This document shows positions 40,914 through 50,053 of a stretch of 64,000 bases of DNA, in pieces. Position numbers and translations under genes: made by a program. Position 1 is the first letter of the stretch; the number at the start of each line of letters is the position of its first letter. Origin of the DNA: Lysobacter avium. GTDB lineage: Bacteria; Pseudomonadota; Gammaproteobacteria; Xanthomonadales; Xanthomonadaceae. Location of the stretch: positions 248,001 through 312,000 of the forward strand of contig NZ_CP063657.1 of NCBI RefSeq assembly GCF_015209745.1, given 5' to 3'. The notes under the pieces are model-generated. The model was not told the DNA's origin, made no database searches, and saw nothing but the letters and a program-made list of their open reading frames with translations.

Positions 40914-41806
40914 GTGGTCGTCTCCGGATTGGGGGGCTTCGCGGCGGTCTGCGCGCGGCTGGCGGCCTGATCGCGTTCGCGCTGGCGGCGCAGGACCTCG
41001 CCCGCCAGGCCCAGGTAGGCAATCCCGCCGCGGCTGTTGCGGTCGTAGCCGACGATACTCTGGCCGTGGCTGGGCGCCTCGGCCAGGCGAACGTTGCGCG
41101 GGACGATGGTACGGAAGACGCGGTCGCCGAAGTGCTCGATCAGTTCGGCCGACACCGCATTGGCCAGGTTGTTGCGGACATCGAACATGGTCCGCAGCAC
41201 GCCCTCGATCTCCAGGCGCGGATTGAGGTTCGCGCGGATCGCCTCGATCGTGTCCATCAGCGCGCTGATGCCTTCCAGCGCGTAGTACTCGCACTGCATC
41301 GGCACGATCACCGAGTCGGCCGCGGTCAGCGCATTCAAGGTCAGCAGCGAAAGCGCCGGCGGACAGTCGATGAGGATGAAGTCGTAGTTGGCCGCGATCG
41401 GCGCGAGCACCAGCTTGAGCTGCTGTTCGCGCGCCTCGGCCGACATCAAACGGAGCTCGGCGGCGGTCAGGTCGATGTTGCCGGGCACCAGGTCGTAGTC
41501 CTCCTGGGTACGCACGATCACGCCAGCGATGTCCTCCTCGCCCAGCAGGACCTCGCAGATCGAACTGTCCAGCTCGCGCTTGTTGACGCCGCTGCCGGTG
41601 GTCGCGTTGCCCTGCGGGTCCAGATCGACCAGCAGGATTTTTTTCGGCGTGCGGGCGAGCGCGGCGGCCAGGTTGACGGCCGTGGTGGTCTTGCCAACCC
41701 CGCCTTTCTGGTTGGCGACGGCGATGATGCGGGCGATGCGGCTCGTCCCCTGGGTCACGGTTGCGGATTTCCCGGTTGCGAAGGTTGCGGCGAAGGTGGC
41801 GGCCAT
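40910..41806 (-). CDS. parA: Chromosome partitioning ATPase ParA
   Basis: Walker-type ATPase that moves ParB–parS complexes. The deviant Walker A is NQKGGVGKTTT, Walker A' is LLVDLDPQGNATTG, and Walker B is FILIDCPPALS, all intact. The 298-residue frame includes an Ala/Thr-rich N-terminal extension (MAATFAATFATGKSAT) absent from most ParA proteins. A GTG at 41758 would give a more standard N-terminus close to IARIIAVANQKGG; neither start has a good ribosome binding site. It is 174 bases downstream of rsmG, an arrangement common near chromosome origins in gammaproteobacteria. Confidence 0.95.
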   Translation of the reverse strand: MAATFAATFATGKSATVTQGTSRIARIIAVANQKGGVGKTTTAVNLAAALARTPKKILLVDLDPQGNATTGSGVNKRELDSSICEVLLGEEDIAGVIVRTQEDYDLVPGNIDLTAAELRLMSAEAREQQLKLVLAPIAANYDFILIDCPPALSLLTLNALTAADSVIVPMQCEYYALEGISALMDTIEAIRANLNPRLEIEGVLRTMFDVRNNLANAVSAELIEHFGDRVFRTIVPRNVRLAEAPSHGQSIVGYDRNSRGGIAYLGLAGEVLRRQRERDQAASRAQTAAKPPNPETTT

Positions 41807-41980
41807 GCGTGCTGCGATGGGTGCTGCGAAAAGACCGCGCGCGGCGCCGCCCGACAGACGATTATGCCCGCCATGGCCGGCGCCTGCCGAACCGCGCGGC
41901 TGTGACCGGCGTCGCGAGTGTGGAGCTGAACGCCGGCGCTGGCTGCGCGCTCTGGATGCAGTGGCGTTGAGCCGCGAGCG

Positions 41981-42655
41981 TTACGGATCGGCGCTTTGCC
42001 CAGGAGCCTCGCGCTGGATAACCACGAGGTGCCGCTCCGCATCGAGCCCTGGCACCCGCAGCACGTGCGCCTGCGCGACCGTCCACTGAGGCGGCAGTGC
42101 CGCGATTTCGGCGTCTGGATGGACCCCCTTCATCGCCAGCAGCTGGCCGCCGGGTTTGAGCAGGTGTCCGCCCAGTTGGAGGATCAGCGGCAGCGTCGCC
42201 AGCGCGCGCGCGGTGATCGCATCAAACGCGCCGGGACGGTCAAACGCCTCGATCCGCGACTCCACCACCTCCACGTCGGTCAGGGCCAGCTTGCGCACTA
42301 CTTCGCGCAGGAACCGGACTTTCTTGCCGTTGCTCTCCACCAGTGTCACCCGCAGGCCGGGCTTGGCGATGGCCAGTGGAATGCCGGGAAGTCCGGCGCC
42401 CGTGCCCAGGTCGGCGAGCGTGCCGCCGGCGCGGGCGATCTCATCCACGTGCGGATGCATCGCCAGCGAATCCAGCAGGTGCTTGTCGACCATGTCCAGC
42501 GGCTCGCGCACCGCGGTCAGGTTGTAGGCGCGGTTCCAGCGCAGCAACAGCTGGAGATACTCCAGCAGCGGCGCAGCGATCGCGCGGTCCAGGCCGAGGC
42601 TGGCCAGTCCGGCACCAAGGCGTTCGCGGGCAGCGTTGGGAATGGGGATTGTCAT
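41981..42655 (-). CDS. rsmG: 16S rRNA (guanine527-N7)-methyltransferase
   Basis: Methylates G527 of 16S rRNA using S-adenosylmethionine. The 224-residue product has [20 protein letters not shown] at the N-terminus and the SAM motif [17 protein letters not shown]. The segments [17 protein letters not shown] and [15 protein letters not shown] follow. It precedes parA–parB on the same strand, as in many gammaproteobacteria where mnmG–rsmG–parA–parB cluster; mnmG is not adjacent here. Confidence 0.95.
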   Translation of the reverse strand: MTIPIPNAARERLGAGLASLGLDRAIAAPLLEYLQLLLRWNRAYNLTAVREPLDMVDKHLLDSLAMHPHVDEIARAGGTLADLGTGAGLPGIPLAIAKPGLRVTLVESNGKKVRFLREVVRKLALTDVEVVESRIEAFDRPGAFDAITARALATLPLILQLGGHLLKPGGQLLAMKGVHPDAEIAALPPQWTVAQAHVLRVPGLDAERHLVVIQREAPGQSADP

Positions 42656-42722
42656 GGGCGGGGATTATGGCGGCTGCGTTGCGGGCGGGCATCCACGTGC
42701 GGGGATCGCAGCAGGCGCGGCA

Positions 42723-43298
42723 TCACTCCGGACGCCAGGCCATTGCGCCGACATAGCCCGGCTGCGGCACCAGTTCGAGCACCGACCACTGCGCCGGATC
42801 CCCCAGCGCGGCGTCACAGCGAACCAGGCGGACACCCGCGTGGCTGATCTCGAACTCGAATTTGTCCAGGCCGAATGCCAGTCCGCGGCCGTGTGCCTTG
42901 AGGACCGCTTCCTTGGCACACCACAGGCGCACGAACGCAGGTTCGCGTTGCGTGGTGGGCAGGCCGGCCAGCGCATCCGCCTCGGCTGCGGTGAAGAAAC
43001 GCCGCGCCAGTTCCATCGCCCGTGGTCTTGGCCGGACCCATTCCAGATCAATGCCGAGACGGACCGCCCGGCCGAGCGCGACCAGCAGGCCCTCTCCACT
43101 ATGGCTCCAGTTGCAGTCCCAGCCGGCAAATCCGCCTTCAAGCTGCGGTCGGCCATGGTCGTCGCGTCGCAGTGACAGCAGTTCGGGCGCACACTCCAGC
43201 CGCTCGCCCAGCCAGCGGCGGGCGAGGGGTTCGGCGACCTCGCCGCGCGGCAACGGCAGCCAGGTCCAGCAGGACGGATGGGGCTCGGGCAGGGGCAT
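42723..43298 (-). CDS. 4'-phosphopantetheinyl transferase (Sfp type)
   Basis: Transfers phosphopantetheine from CoA to carrier proteins. The 191-residue product has the metal-binding motif GIDLEWVRPR and the WCAKEAVLKAHGRGL motif, plus NWSHSGEGLLVA upstream; these are the diagnostic P1-P3 motifs of Sfp-type enzymes. It is divergent from an AMP-ligase gene with 75 bases between starts, a pairing expected for polyketide, aryl-polyene (xanthomonadin) or peptide pathways. No carrier protein or synthase gene lies in the window, so the target pathway is not fixed. Confidence 0.88.
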   Translation of the reverse strand: MPLPEPHPSCWTWLPLPRGEVAEPLARRWLGERLECAPELLSLRRDDHGRPQLEGGFAGWDCNWSHSGEGLLVALGRAVRLGIDLEWVRPRPRAMELARRFFTAAEADALAGLPTTQREPAFVRLWCAKEAVLKAHGRGLAFGLDKFEFEISHAGVRLVRCDAALGDPAQWSVLELVPQPGYVGAMAWRPE

Positions 43299-43373
43299 GG
43301 CGATGTTGGTGGGAATGGCGCTGCTCAGCGTAAGCTAAGCATTGGGGAGCGGCAGTGCCGCAGTATTGAGCTT

Positions 43374-44744
43374 ATGTCAGCTGTCTTTGATAACACTGCC
43401 AGGAACGTCGCTGCCGGCGACCGGTCGCCGCTTGTCCTTGGCGCGCCGGGAAGGGCGATTGTCTTCGATGCGCACGGCGCCGTGCCGCTGTCGCGGTTTC
43501 TCGAAGAGGTTCGCGGCGTCGCAGACGGTTTGCCGACCGCTGCGCACGTGCTCAACCTGTGCGAAGACCGTTACCGCTTCCTGGTCGCCTTCTGTGCCGC
43601 CGCCATGCGAGGGCAGACGACGCTGCTGCCGGCCTCGCGGGCCGAGGCGACGGTGGCCCAGGTACGCGCCCAGTACCCCGACAGTTACTGCATCGTCGAG
43701 ATGGACGCCACGAAAGACCCTGGCGCCGACTACCACGTGCTTCCTCATGAACTTCCACGACGCACCGGTGACATCCCGCTGATTGACGCGGATGCACTGG
43801 TCGCGATCGGATTCACGTCCGGCAGTACCGGTCAGCCAACCGCCACGCCCAAGCGCTGGCGCGCGTTCCGCGCGGGGACCTGCCAGAACCTGGCCGCCCT
43901 GACCGGATTGCTGGGCACCGGCGACGCCGGGTTCACCACGCCCGTGCTGGCAACGGTGCCCTCGCAGCACATGTACGGGATGGAGATGTCCGTCCTGTTG
44001 CCGTTGCTGGGCCCCGTGGCCGTGCATGGCAGCCGCCCGTTCTTTCCCGCCGATATTGCGCTCGCGGCGCACGATGCCGCGACGCCGCCCCTGCTGGTGA
44101 CCAGCCCGGTGCACCTGCGTGCGCTGTTGCACTCCGGCGTGGCGATGCCGCCGCTGGCCGGTATCGTCTGCTCCACCGCGCCGTTGCCTCCCGAACTGGC
44201 CGCCGAGGCCGAACAGCGTTTCCACTGCCACGTCCGCGAGCTCTTCGGATCCACGGAAACCTGTGTCATCGCCCGGCGACGCACAGCGGTGGAATCGGCG
44301 TGGACTCCGTTGCCCGGCGTCTGCTTGACGCCACAGCCCGACGGTACCCGGGTGTCGGCAGCCCATCTCGAACATCCGGTGGTGCTGGCCGATGTGGTGG
44401 AGCTGCAAGCCGACGGCCGGTTTCTCCTGCGTGGTCGACACGCCGACCTGTTGGAGATCGCCGGTAAACGCGCATCGCTGGGGGACCTGACCCGCGTGCT
44501 GCTGGGCGTGCCAGGGGTCGAGGATGGGGTGATCGTGCAGCTTGAAGCGGAGAAAGGCGGCGTGCGCCGGATTGCGGCAGTCGTGGTGGCACCGGGCATG
44601 GATGAGCCGTCATTGATGCAACTCATGCGCGGTCGCTGTGACCCGGTTTTCCTGCCGCGCCGGGTCCGTTTTGTTGCCCGTCTGCCGCGCAACGCCACCG
44701 GCAAGATCCCCCGCCAGAGCCTGCTGGATATTTTTTCCGCGTAG
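43374..44744 (+). CDS. AMP-dependent ligase of aryl-polyene/polyketide type
   Basis: A 456-residue adenylate-forming enzyme. The A3 loop is GFTSGSTGQPTATPKRW, the A5 segment LFGSTETCVIARR, the A7/A8 region DGRFLLRGRHADLLEIAGKR, and the A10 motif NATGKIPRQSL holds the catalytic Lys. It is shorter than acyl-CoA synthetases (about 550) and lacks a carrier domain. It resembles the stand-alone AMP-ligases of aryl-polyene/xanthomonadin clusters, which load an aryl acid onto a carrier protein. Its divergent neighbour, a phosphopantetheinyl transferase, supports that. The other pathway genes are not here. ATG 43374 is the first codon of the conserved part; the ribosome binding site is weak. Confidence 0.75.
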   Translation: MSAVFDNTARNVAAGDRSPLVLGAPGRAIVFDAHGAVPLSRFLEEVRGVADGLPTAAHVLNLCEDRYRFLVAFCAAAMRGQTTLLPASRAEATVAQVRAQYPDSYCIVEMDATKDPGADYHVLPHELPRRTGDIPLIDADALVAIGFTSGSTGQPTATPKRWRAFRAGTCQNLAALTGLLGTGDAGFTTPVLATVPSQHMYGMEMSVLLPLLGPVAVHGSRPFFPADIALAAHDAATPPLLVTSPVHLRALLHSGVAMPPLAGIVCSTAPLPPELAAEAEQRFHCHVRELFGSTETCVIARRRTAVESAWTPLPGVCLTPQPDGTRVSAAHLEHPVVLADVVELQADGRFLLRGRHADLLEIAGKRASLGDLTRVLLGVPGVEDGVIVQLEAEKGGVRRIAAVVVAPGMDEPSLMQLMRGRCDPVFLPRRVRFVARLPRNATGKIPRQSLLDIFSA

Positions 44745-44845
44745 GAAAACCGCTACGTCGTCGTCACGCTCCCCTGTACAGACTGCAAGCGCCCCCACTC
44801 AGGGGAGCACTTACAAACCTCTGATGGAACTAAGGAGAAATACGT

Positions 44846-45118
44846 ATGGGCATTATTATCTGGTTGATTATGGGCGGCATCATTGGCTGGATCGCCAGCA
44901 TGATCATGAAGACCGACGGCCAGCAGGGCATCATCCTGAACGTCGTGGTCGGCATTATCGGTGCGTTTATCGGCGGCTGGCTTGCTGGCATGCTGGGCAT
45001 TGCCGGCGGCAGCATCAACGATGCCGGCATCAGTATCCCGAGCATCCTGGTTTCGCTGGTTGGCGCGATCGTGCTGCTGGCAATCGTCAATCTGTTCCGT
45101 CGCGGTCGTCCGCGCTGA
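44846..45118 (+). CDS. GlsB/YeaQ/YmgE-family stress membrane protein
   Basis: A 90-residue inner-membrane protein with three helices (IIWLIMGGIIGWIASMIM, ILNVVVGIIGAFIGGWLAGM, ILVSLVGAIVLLAIVNLF). It carries the GxxxG-rich pattern of the transglycosylase-associated (Tag) family, annotated as general-stress proteins. The molecular function is not established. AAGGAG lies eight bases before the ATG. The central insert GIAGGSINDAGISIPS is typical of the family. It is monocistronic, ending in a strong terminator. Confidence 0.88.
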   Translation: MGIIIWLIMGGIIGWIASMIMKTDGQQGIILNVVVGIIGAFIGGWLAGMLGIAGGSINDAGISIPSILVSLVGAIVLLAIVNLFRRGRPR

Positions 45119-45161
45119 GTCCAGGTTGAAGTGATATTGGCGCATTGATGCGCCGAGATGG

Positions 45162-45192
45162 AAATGGCCCGGCATTGCCGGGCCATTTTTTT
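45162..45192 (+). terminator. Intrinsic terminator after the GlsB-type gene
   Basis: A 12-bp perfect stem (AAATGGCCCGGC with GCCGGGCCATTT), an ATT loop and a run of seven T starting inside the stem. A good factor-independent terminator, 43 bases after the stop. Confidence 0.88.
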
Positions 45193-45221
45193 GCCTGCCC
45201 GATTACCCGTGCGGCGCTGGC

Positions 45222-45989
45222 TCAGCGCAACTGCACCCAGGCAGGCGTGTGGTCACTCGGGCGCTCCCACGTGCGCGGCTCGCGGTCGATGCCCGCATCG
45301 ACGCACCGCGTCTTGAGCGCATCGGATATCAGGGTCAGATCGATGCGCAGTCCCATGTCGCGCCGGAACGCCGCCTGGCGGTAGTCCCACCAGCTGAAGA
45401 TGCCGCCATCCTCGTGGTGCAAGCGGAAAGCATCGTGCAGGCCGAGGTCGAGCAGACCCTGTAATGCCGCGCGCTCGGCGGTGGAAGTCAGGATGTGCTG
45501 GTCGTTCCACACCTCGGGGTCGTGGACGTCGCGGTCGTCGGGAGCGATGTTGAAATCGCCCATGACGACCAGATCCGGATGCGCCTGAAGTTCCGATGTG
45601 ATCCAGCCGTGCACCGCTTCCAGCCAGCGCAGTTTGTAGGCGTATTTGTCGGTGCCGACGTCCTGGCCGTTGACCACGTAGAGATTGATGATGCGCACGC
45701 CCTCGACCGTCGCGGCGATCACGCGCTGCTGCTCGTCGACGAATCCGGGAATGCCGATCTGGACGTCGGTGGCGGGTGACCGGGAAACGATGGCCACGCC
45801 GTTGTACGTTTTCTGGCCACTGAAGACGCTGCGATAACCCAACTCGGCGAGCGCCGTATCGGGGAAGCGGTCGTCTTCGAGCTTGGTTTCCTGCAGGCCG
45901 ACCACGGCGGGCGCGAATGACTCCAGCCACTGTTGCAGGTGCGGGAGGCGGACATTCAGCGAATTGACGTTCCAGCTGGCGATTTTCAT
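45222..45989 (-). CDS. xthA: Exodeoxyribonuclease III
   Basis: AP endonuclease and 3'-5' exonuclease of base-excision repair. The 255-residue product begins MKIASWNVNSLNVRLPHLQQ, with catalytic QETKLED (Glu), VVMGDFNIAPDDRDVHDP (Asp, Asn) and the terminal RPSDHTPAWVQL (Asp-His). All catalytic residues are present. It lies 55 bases downstream of tssA on the same strand; the pairing seems incidental. Confidence 0.95.
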   Translation of the reverse strand: MKIASWNVNSLNVRLPHLQQWLESFAPAVVGLQETKLEDDRFPDTALAELGYRSVFSGQKTYNGVAIVSRSPATDVQIGIPGFVDEQQRVIAATVEGVRIINLYVVNGQDVGTDKYAYKLRWLEAVHGWITSELQAHPDLVVMGDFNIAPDDRDVHDPEVWNDQHILTSTAERAALQGLLDLGLHDAFRLHHEDGGIFSWWDYRQAAFRRDMGLRIDLTLISDALKTRCVDAGIDREPRTWERPSDHTPAWVQLR

Positions 45990-46044
45990 CGGCCCAGTCT
46001 AGCCGGGAGCAGGCGCTGACTCATCCATGGGCTGGCGTTTCCGC

Positions 46045-47085
46045 TCAGTTCGAATCCACCGGATCGGCGACGTCGAGCATCTCCTCCATCCGCGCCAGCG
46101 TGTCATCGTCCTTGATCACCCGCTTCAGCCACACGTGCAGTGGCATCTCGCCCCAGCGCGCGGCCTTGTCGGCCAGGTAGGCAACCGGGCTGTGCGGCTC
46201 GGTGCGGCGGAAGAACTCGGCGACCCGGCGCAACTGCGCGATCGCCTCCTTACGGGAAGCGACGGCCTCGTTGCCGATCGCCGACGCGCGCGGCGCGGGA
46301 TTTCCGGGCGCCGGAACGGTCGTGTCGACTTCCTCCAGTTCTGGATCATCGCCCGCGACCAGCACGCCGGCCTCGCGGGCAAAGCGCTGCGTGGTGGCTT
46401 GCAGGTGCTCAAGCTGGTCGCGCAGGGCGGTGAAGCTGGGGCCGTCATGGCCCAGGCACTCGTCGATCGCGCGCTCCAGTCCGGCCAGCGCGGTCAGGCA
46501 GTCCGGCGCGAGTTCGGCGAGGCGGACATAGAACTCGTGCGGCGTGTTGCGACGCGCGGATTCCAGGGTCTCCGGCGACGGCCGGTCGTCGTCATCGCTG
46601 CGCGGCAGGCGTGCGGATTCAAAGTCCGCCAGGCTGAAACGGCCCTGCGGTGCGTGGGTCAGCGGCAGGTCGCGCAGCCATTGGCCGGAGTGGGTGATCA
46701 ACCAGCCCAGGTTGCCGATGCGCTGCTCCAGGTCGTCGTCCTCGACCTGCGGGTGGACGTCATCCCAGTAGCGGTCGCACAGACCGGCGACCAGCCGGTA
46801 GCCGCGCGCGAGGCCGGCAAATCCGTGGTTGCGGGTCTGCGCCTCCGACCACCACACCGCCAGGCGCAGGTCCTTGCTGCGCTCGCGCAACAACTTGGCG
46901 CACATGCGCTCCACCGCCGCCCAGTCGGCGACCTTCAGATCGGTGATCCACTCGCCCTGTTCCAGCGAGGGATCATCCGCCCGGCGGGCTTCCTTGATGG
47001 CATCGTATTCCAGCGAGAACGAGAGGTCCTCGCCGACGGGATCCGCACCGGGGATGGGCGCGAGCAGCTCTTCCTGGTCGAACAT
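46045..47085 (-). CDS. tssA: Type VI secretion baseplate-associated protein TssA
   Basis: A 346-residue TssA1/ImpA-type protein. The ImpA N-terminal domain (about 5-150) reads ELLAPIPGADPVGEDLSFSLEYD, followed by WITDLKVADWAAVERMCAKL, LAVWWSEAQTRNHGFAGLARGYRLVAG-like pieces and WDDVHPQVEDDDLEQRIGNL. The C-terminal part carries ASRKEAIAQLRRVAEFFRRTEPHSPVAYLADKA, typical of TssA. Such proteins prime and cap sheath assembly. No other core tss gene lies in the window, so this copy is separated from the main cluster. ATG 47085 is set by the conserved N-terminus; the ribosome binding site is weak. A VgrG effector operon lies 13 kb away. Confidence 0.88.
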   Translation of the reverse strand: MFDQEELLAPIPGADPVGEDLSFSLEYDAIKEARRADDPSLEQGEWITDLKVADWAAVERMCAKLLRERSKDLRLAVWWSEAQTRNHGFAGLARGYRLVAGLCDRYWDDVHPQVEDDDLEQRIGNLGWLITHSGQWLRDLPLTHAPQGRFSLADFESARLPRSDDDDRPSPETLESARRNTPHEFYVRLAELAPDCLTALAGLERAIDECLGHDGPSFTALRDQLEHLQATTQRFAREAGVLVAGDDPELEEVDTTVPAPGNPAPRASAIGNEAVASRKEAIAQLRRVAEFFRRTEPHSPVAYLADKAARWGEMPLHVWLKRVIKDDDTLARMEEMLDVADPVDSN

Positions 47086-47174
47086 GTGCAATCCATTGCG
47101 TAGCGGTGACGCGGTGATGGTACCCCGATCACCGCCGCGCGCGCCGGCCCGGTCGGCGGCGGCGCGCACGTTTC

Positions 47175-49586
47175 TCAGCGTACGGCGGACGGGTCTTTCA
47201 GCGTGTCCTCGAACAGTTCCAGGATCCGCCGGTACTCGTCGTACCAGCTGTCGGCGTGGACGAAGCCGTGGCGCTCCAGCGGGTAGGACGCCAGCTCCCA
47301 CTTGTCCTTGCGCAGTTCGATCAGGCGCTGGGCGAGCATCACCGAGTCCTTGTAGAAGACGTTGTTGTCCATCATCCCGTGGGCAATCAGCAGGTGGTCC
47401 TGGAGGCCATCGGCAAACTCGATCGGGGACGACGCGAGATACGCCTCCGGATCCAGCTCCGGGGTGTTGAGGATGTTGGAGGTGTACTCGTGGTTGTACT
47501 GCGACCAGTCGGTAACCGGACGCAGCGCGGCGCCGGCCTTGAAGACGCCGGGCTGCTTGAACAGCGCCATGAAGGTCATGAAGCCGCCGTAGCTGCCGCC
47601 GTAGATGCCGGCGCGGTCGACATCGGCCTGCTTGTTGGCGCCCAGCCAGGCCAGGCCGTCCAGGTAATCCTGCAGCTCCGGGGTGCCCATGCGGCGGTAG
47701 ATGGCGGTACGCCAGTCGCGGCCGTAGCCCTCCGACCCGCGGTAGTCCAGATCCAGGACGACGTAGCCGCGCTGCACCAGCAGGTTGTGGAACATCTGCT
47801 CGCGGAAGTAGACCGGGTAGCGGTCATGCACGTTCTGCAGGTAGCCGGCGCCGTGGACGAACATGACCACGGGATACTTGCGGCCGGGCTCCATCGCGGC
47901 CGGGCCGTAATACTTGCCCCAGATCGGGCCGGCGCCGTCGCTGGACGGGATCTGCACCATCTCGGGCTGGATCCATTGGCGCGCCTTGAACTCCGGCGTG
48001 CGGGTGTCGGTCAGCGCAGTCGCCTCGCCGCCGCCGGCATCCACCACGGCAAGCTGCGGCGGCAGGTAGCTGGCGGAATAGCGCACCAGCACTTTCCCGC
48101 CGTCCGGCGAGAGGGCGAAGTTCTCCACGCCGTCCAGGGCGGTGATCTCGCGCACGTTGCCGCTGCGGTCAACCGCGCAGACCTCGTAGTCGCCCGGGCG
48201 CTGGCGGTTGCAGGTGAAATAGAACGTGGTGCCGTCCGCGCCCAGCACCGGCGAGGACACTTCCCATCTACCGGAGGTCAGCGCGCGCGGCGCGGCGTTG
48301 CCGTCGGCCAGATACAGGTGCGAATAGCCGCTCTGCTCCGACAGCAGCCAGAGTGCGCCGTCGGGGGTCCAGCCGAAATCGTTGAAGCCCCAGTTGATCC
48401 ACGCGTCGTCATGCAGGTGGTGGCGCACGCTCAGCGCGGCCGACTCGACCCGGCCGCGGGTCGGGGTGACCGTGGCGATCCAGCGGTCCTTGTTGTCCAC
48501 CGCGCGCAGCAGCACCGCCGCGGTGCTGCCGTCATCGCGCCAGTGGATGGCCGGCCGCCGGCCGCCCTCCGACTCCACCCGCACATCGCGGTTGCCGTCC
48601 AGCGCCTTCAGTTTGGCTTTCGCGCGCAGGTCCGCCAGTGGGTCCTTGCCGATGCCGGGCAACGCGTTCAACGAGAGCTCCGAACGGGTCCCGCCGGCGA
48701 CATCCACCAGCCACAGCCGCTGGCCCTGCGGCGCCTTGCGGCCGACGCGGGTGCGGGCTTCCTCGAACTCCTCGTAGCCCGATTCGGTCACATACTTGGG
48801 CATCTTGCCGGCCTGGCCGTTCTCGGCGCTCTTGGGCTCGGTGACCACCAGCAGCCAGCGCGCGTCGGGCGACAGCGCGGTATCGACGATGCGCAGGTCA
48901 TCGCCCATATAGGTGGCGATGGGCGCGCGGGTCGGATCGGCAGCCTGCCAGGCGAGGTTCTGCTCGCGCGCGGCCTCGCGCTTGGCGCGGTCGTCGGCGA
49001 GGGTCTGGATCAGGCGCAACTGGCGATCGCGCAGGTCGTCGTCCTTGGGCTCGGCGGCGGGATCTTTCTCGGCCTTGAGTACTGCAGCCTGGCTGGTGCC
49101 CTGGCCAGCGCGCCACTGGTACCAGTCATTGCCGGCGCGGAACACCAGGTTGCCGTCGCGGCTCCATTGCGGACGCGATTCGGCCTCCTCGCTGCGGGTG
49201 ACCTGGGTCAGCGCACCGCTGCGCAGATCGCGCACGAAGATGTCGCCGTTGCGGACAAAGGCGGCGCGCGTGCGGCGGGCGTCGAATACCGGATCGGCGG
49301 CATCGAGCTGGGCGCGACTGCTTTCGTCCACCAAGGTCGGGCTACCACCGCTGATGGCAACTTGCCACGTGTCGCGGATCAGTTCGCCGTCGCGCTTGAG
49401 GTTGTACTGCACGTTGCGCCCGTCCCAGGCCCACCACGCCTGTTCCACCGGCGGACCGATCCAGTCCGGGTCGGCCATCGCCTGGTCCAGGGTGATCGGG
49501 GTTCCGTTGCCGGCCGCCGGCTGGGCCGCGGCGTGGGAGGTCAGGAACCCGAGGGCAAGTGCAAGGGCAAAGGAGGAAAGTCTCAT
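47175..49586 (-). CDS. S9B dipeptidyl peptidase IV-type exported peptidase
   Basis: An 803-residue serine peptidase. The signal peptide is MRLSSFALALALGFLTSHAA. An N-terminal DPP-IV beta-propeller (about 60-530) is followed by the alpha/beta-hydrolase domain. The catalytic Ser665 is in GIYGGSYGGFMTFM, the Asp is in HGMMDNNVFYKDSV and the His is in ERHGFVHADSW near the end. It is probably periplasmic, removing X-Pro-type dipeptides; specificity is inferred from the family. It is divergent from ycgL across 194 bases and upstream of tssA on the same strand with 89 bases between. Confidence 0.92.
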   Translation of the reverse strand: MRLSSFALALALGFLTSHAAAQPAAGNGTPITLDQAMADPDWIGPPVEQAWWAWDGRNVQYNLKRDGELIRDTWQVAISGGSPTLVDESSRAQLDAADPVFDARRTRAAFVRNGDIFVRDLRSGALTQVTRSEEAESRPQWSRDGNLVFRAGNDWYQWRAGQGTSQAAVLKAEKDPAAEPKDDDLRDRQLRLIQTLADDRAKREAAREQNLAWQAADPTRAPIATYMGDDLRIVDTALSPDARWLLVVTEPKSAENGQAGKMPKYVTESGYEEFEEARTRVGRKAPQGQRLWLVDVAGGTRSELSLNALPGIGKDPLADLRAKAKLKALDGNRDVRVESEGGRRPAIHWRDDGSTAAVLLRAVDNKDRWIATVTPTRGRVESAALSVRHHLHDDAWINWGFNDFGWTPDGALWLLSEQSGYSHLYLADGNAAPRALTSGRWEVSSPVLGADGTTFYFTCNRQRPGDYEVCAVDRSGNVREITALDGVENFALSPDGGKVLVRYSASYLPPQLAVVDAGGGEATALTDTRTPEFKARQWIQPEMVQIPSSDGAGPIWGKYYGPAAMEPGRKYPVVMFVHGAGYLQNVHDRYPVYFREQMFHNLLVQRGYVVLDLDYRGSEGYGRDWRTAIYRRMGTPELQDYLDGLAWLGANKQADVDRAGIYGGSYGGFMTFMALFKQPGVFKAGAALRPVTDWSQYNHEYTSNILNTPELDPEAYLASSPIEFADGLQDHLLIAHGMMDNNVFYKDSVMLAQRLIELRKDKWELASYPLERHGFVHADSWYDEYRRILELFEDTLKDPSAVR

Positions 49587-49780
49587 GGGCGGGACCGGCA
49601 GGGTGAGGTGTGGGGATCAGCCGGGCCAGCGTACCGGCGGTGCAGGGCGCTCGCACGGGTCTTCGGTCATGCCCGCAGCGCTCATAGGGGCTCGCGCGCG
49701 CGCATGGTGTGTACGTTGCGGGGCGGGTTGTCGGTATGCTTGAACCATCGCCCGCCCCGGTGCGTTTTCTGTCGCCGCCC

Positions 49781-50053
49781 ATGCACGCCTACGTCTACAA
49801 GAGCCTCCGCAAGGAGGGCGCCTACGTTTTTCTCGCCACCCGCGACGACTTCGAGTGCCTGTCCGAATCCGTGCACAAGGCGCTGCAGCCGTTCGACCTG
49901 GTGCTGGAAGTGACGCTGGACGGCAAGCGCCAATTGGCCCGCGGGAACGCCGATGAGGTGCAAAACGACCTGGCAACGCGCGGGTTCCACGTTCAGATGC
50001 CGCCGCCGGTCAGTCAGGATCCGCTGACCTCGGATTGGGGAACCGATGCCTGA
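49781..50053 (+). CDS. ycgL: YcgL domain-containing protein
   Basis: A 90-residue cytoplasmic protein of the YcgL family, beginning MHAYVYKSLRKEGAYVFLAT with the late FHVQMPPPVSQ segment. The family fold is known but the function is not. The start at 49781 matches family N-termini; an in-frame ATG 15 codons upstream adds an atypical Pro-rich leader. Its stop overlaps the next gene by eight bases, coupling it to a large ankyrin-repeat membrane protein. Confidence 0.85.
   Translation: MHAYVYKSLRKEGAYVFLATRDDFECLSESVHKALQPFDLVLEVTLDGKRQLARGNADEVQNDLATRGFHVQMPPPVSQDPLTSDWGTDA

Noticed and set aside
39969..42655. parS-like palindromes around parAB
   Set aside because: I looked for the GTTCCACGTGGAAC-like core by eye and found none here. 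They may lie elsewhere in the origin region.
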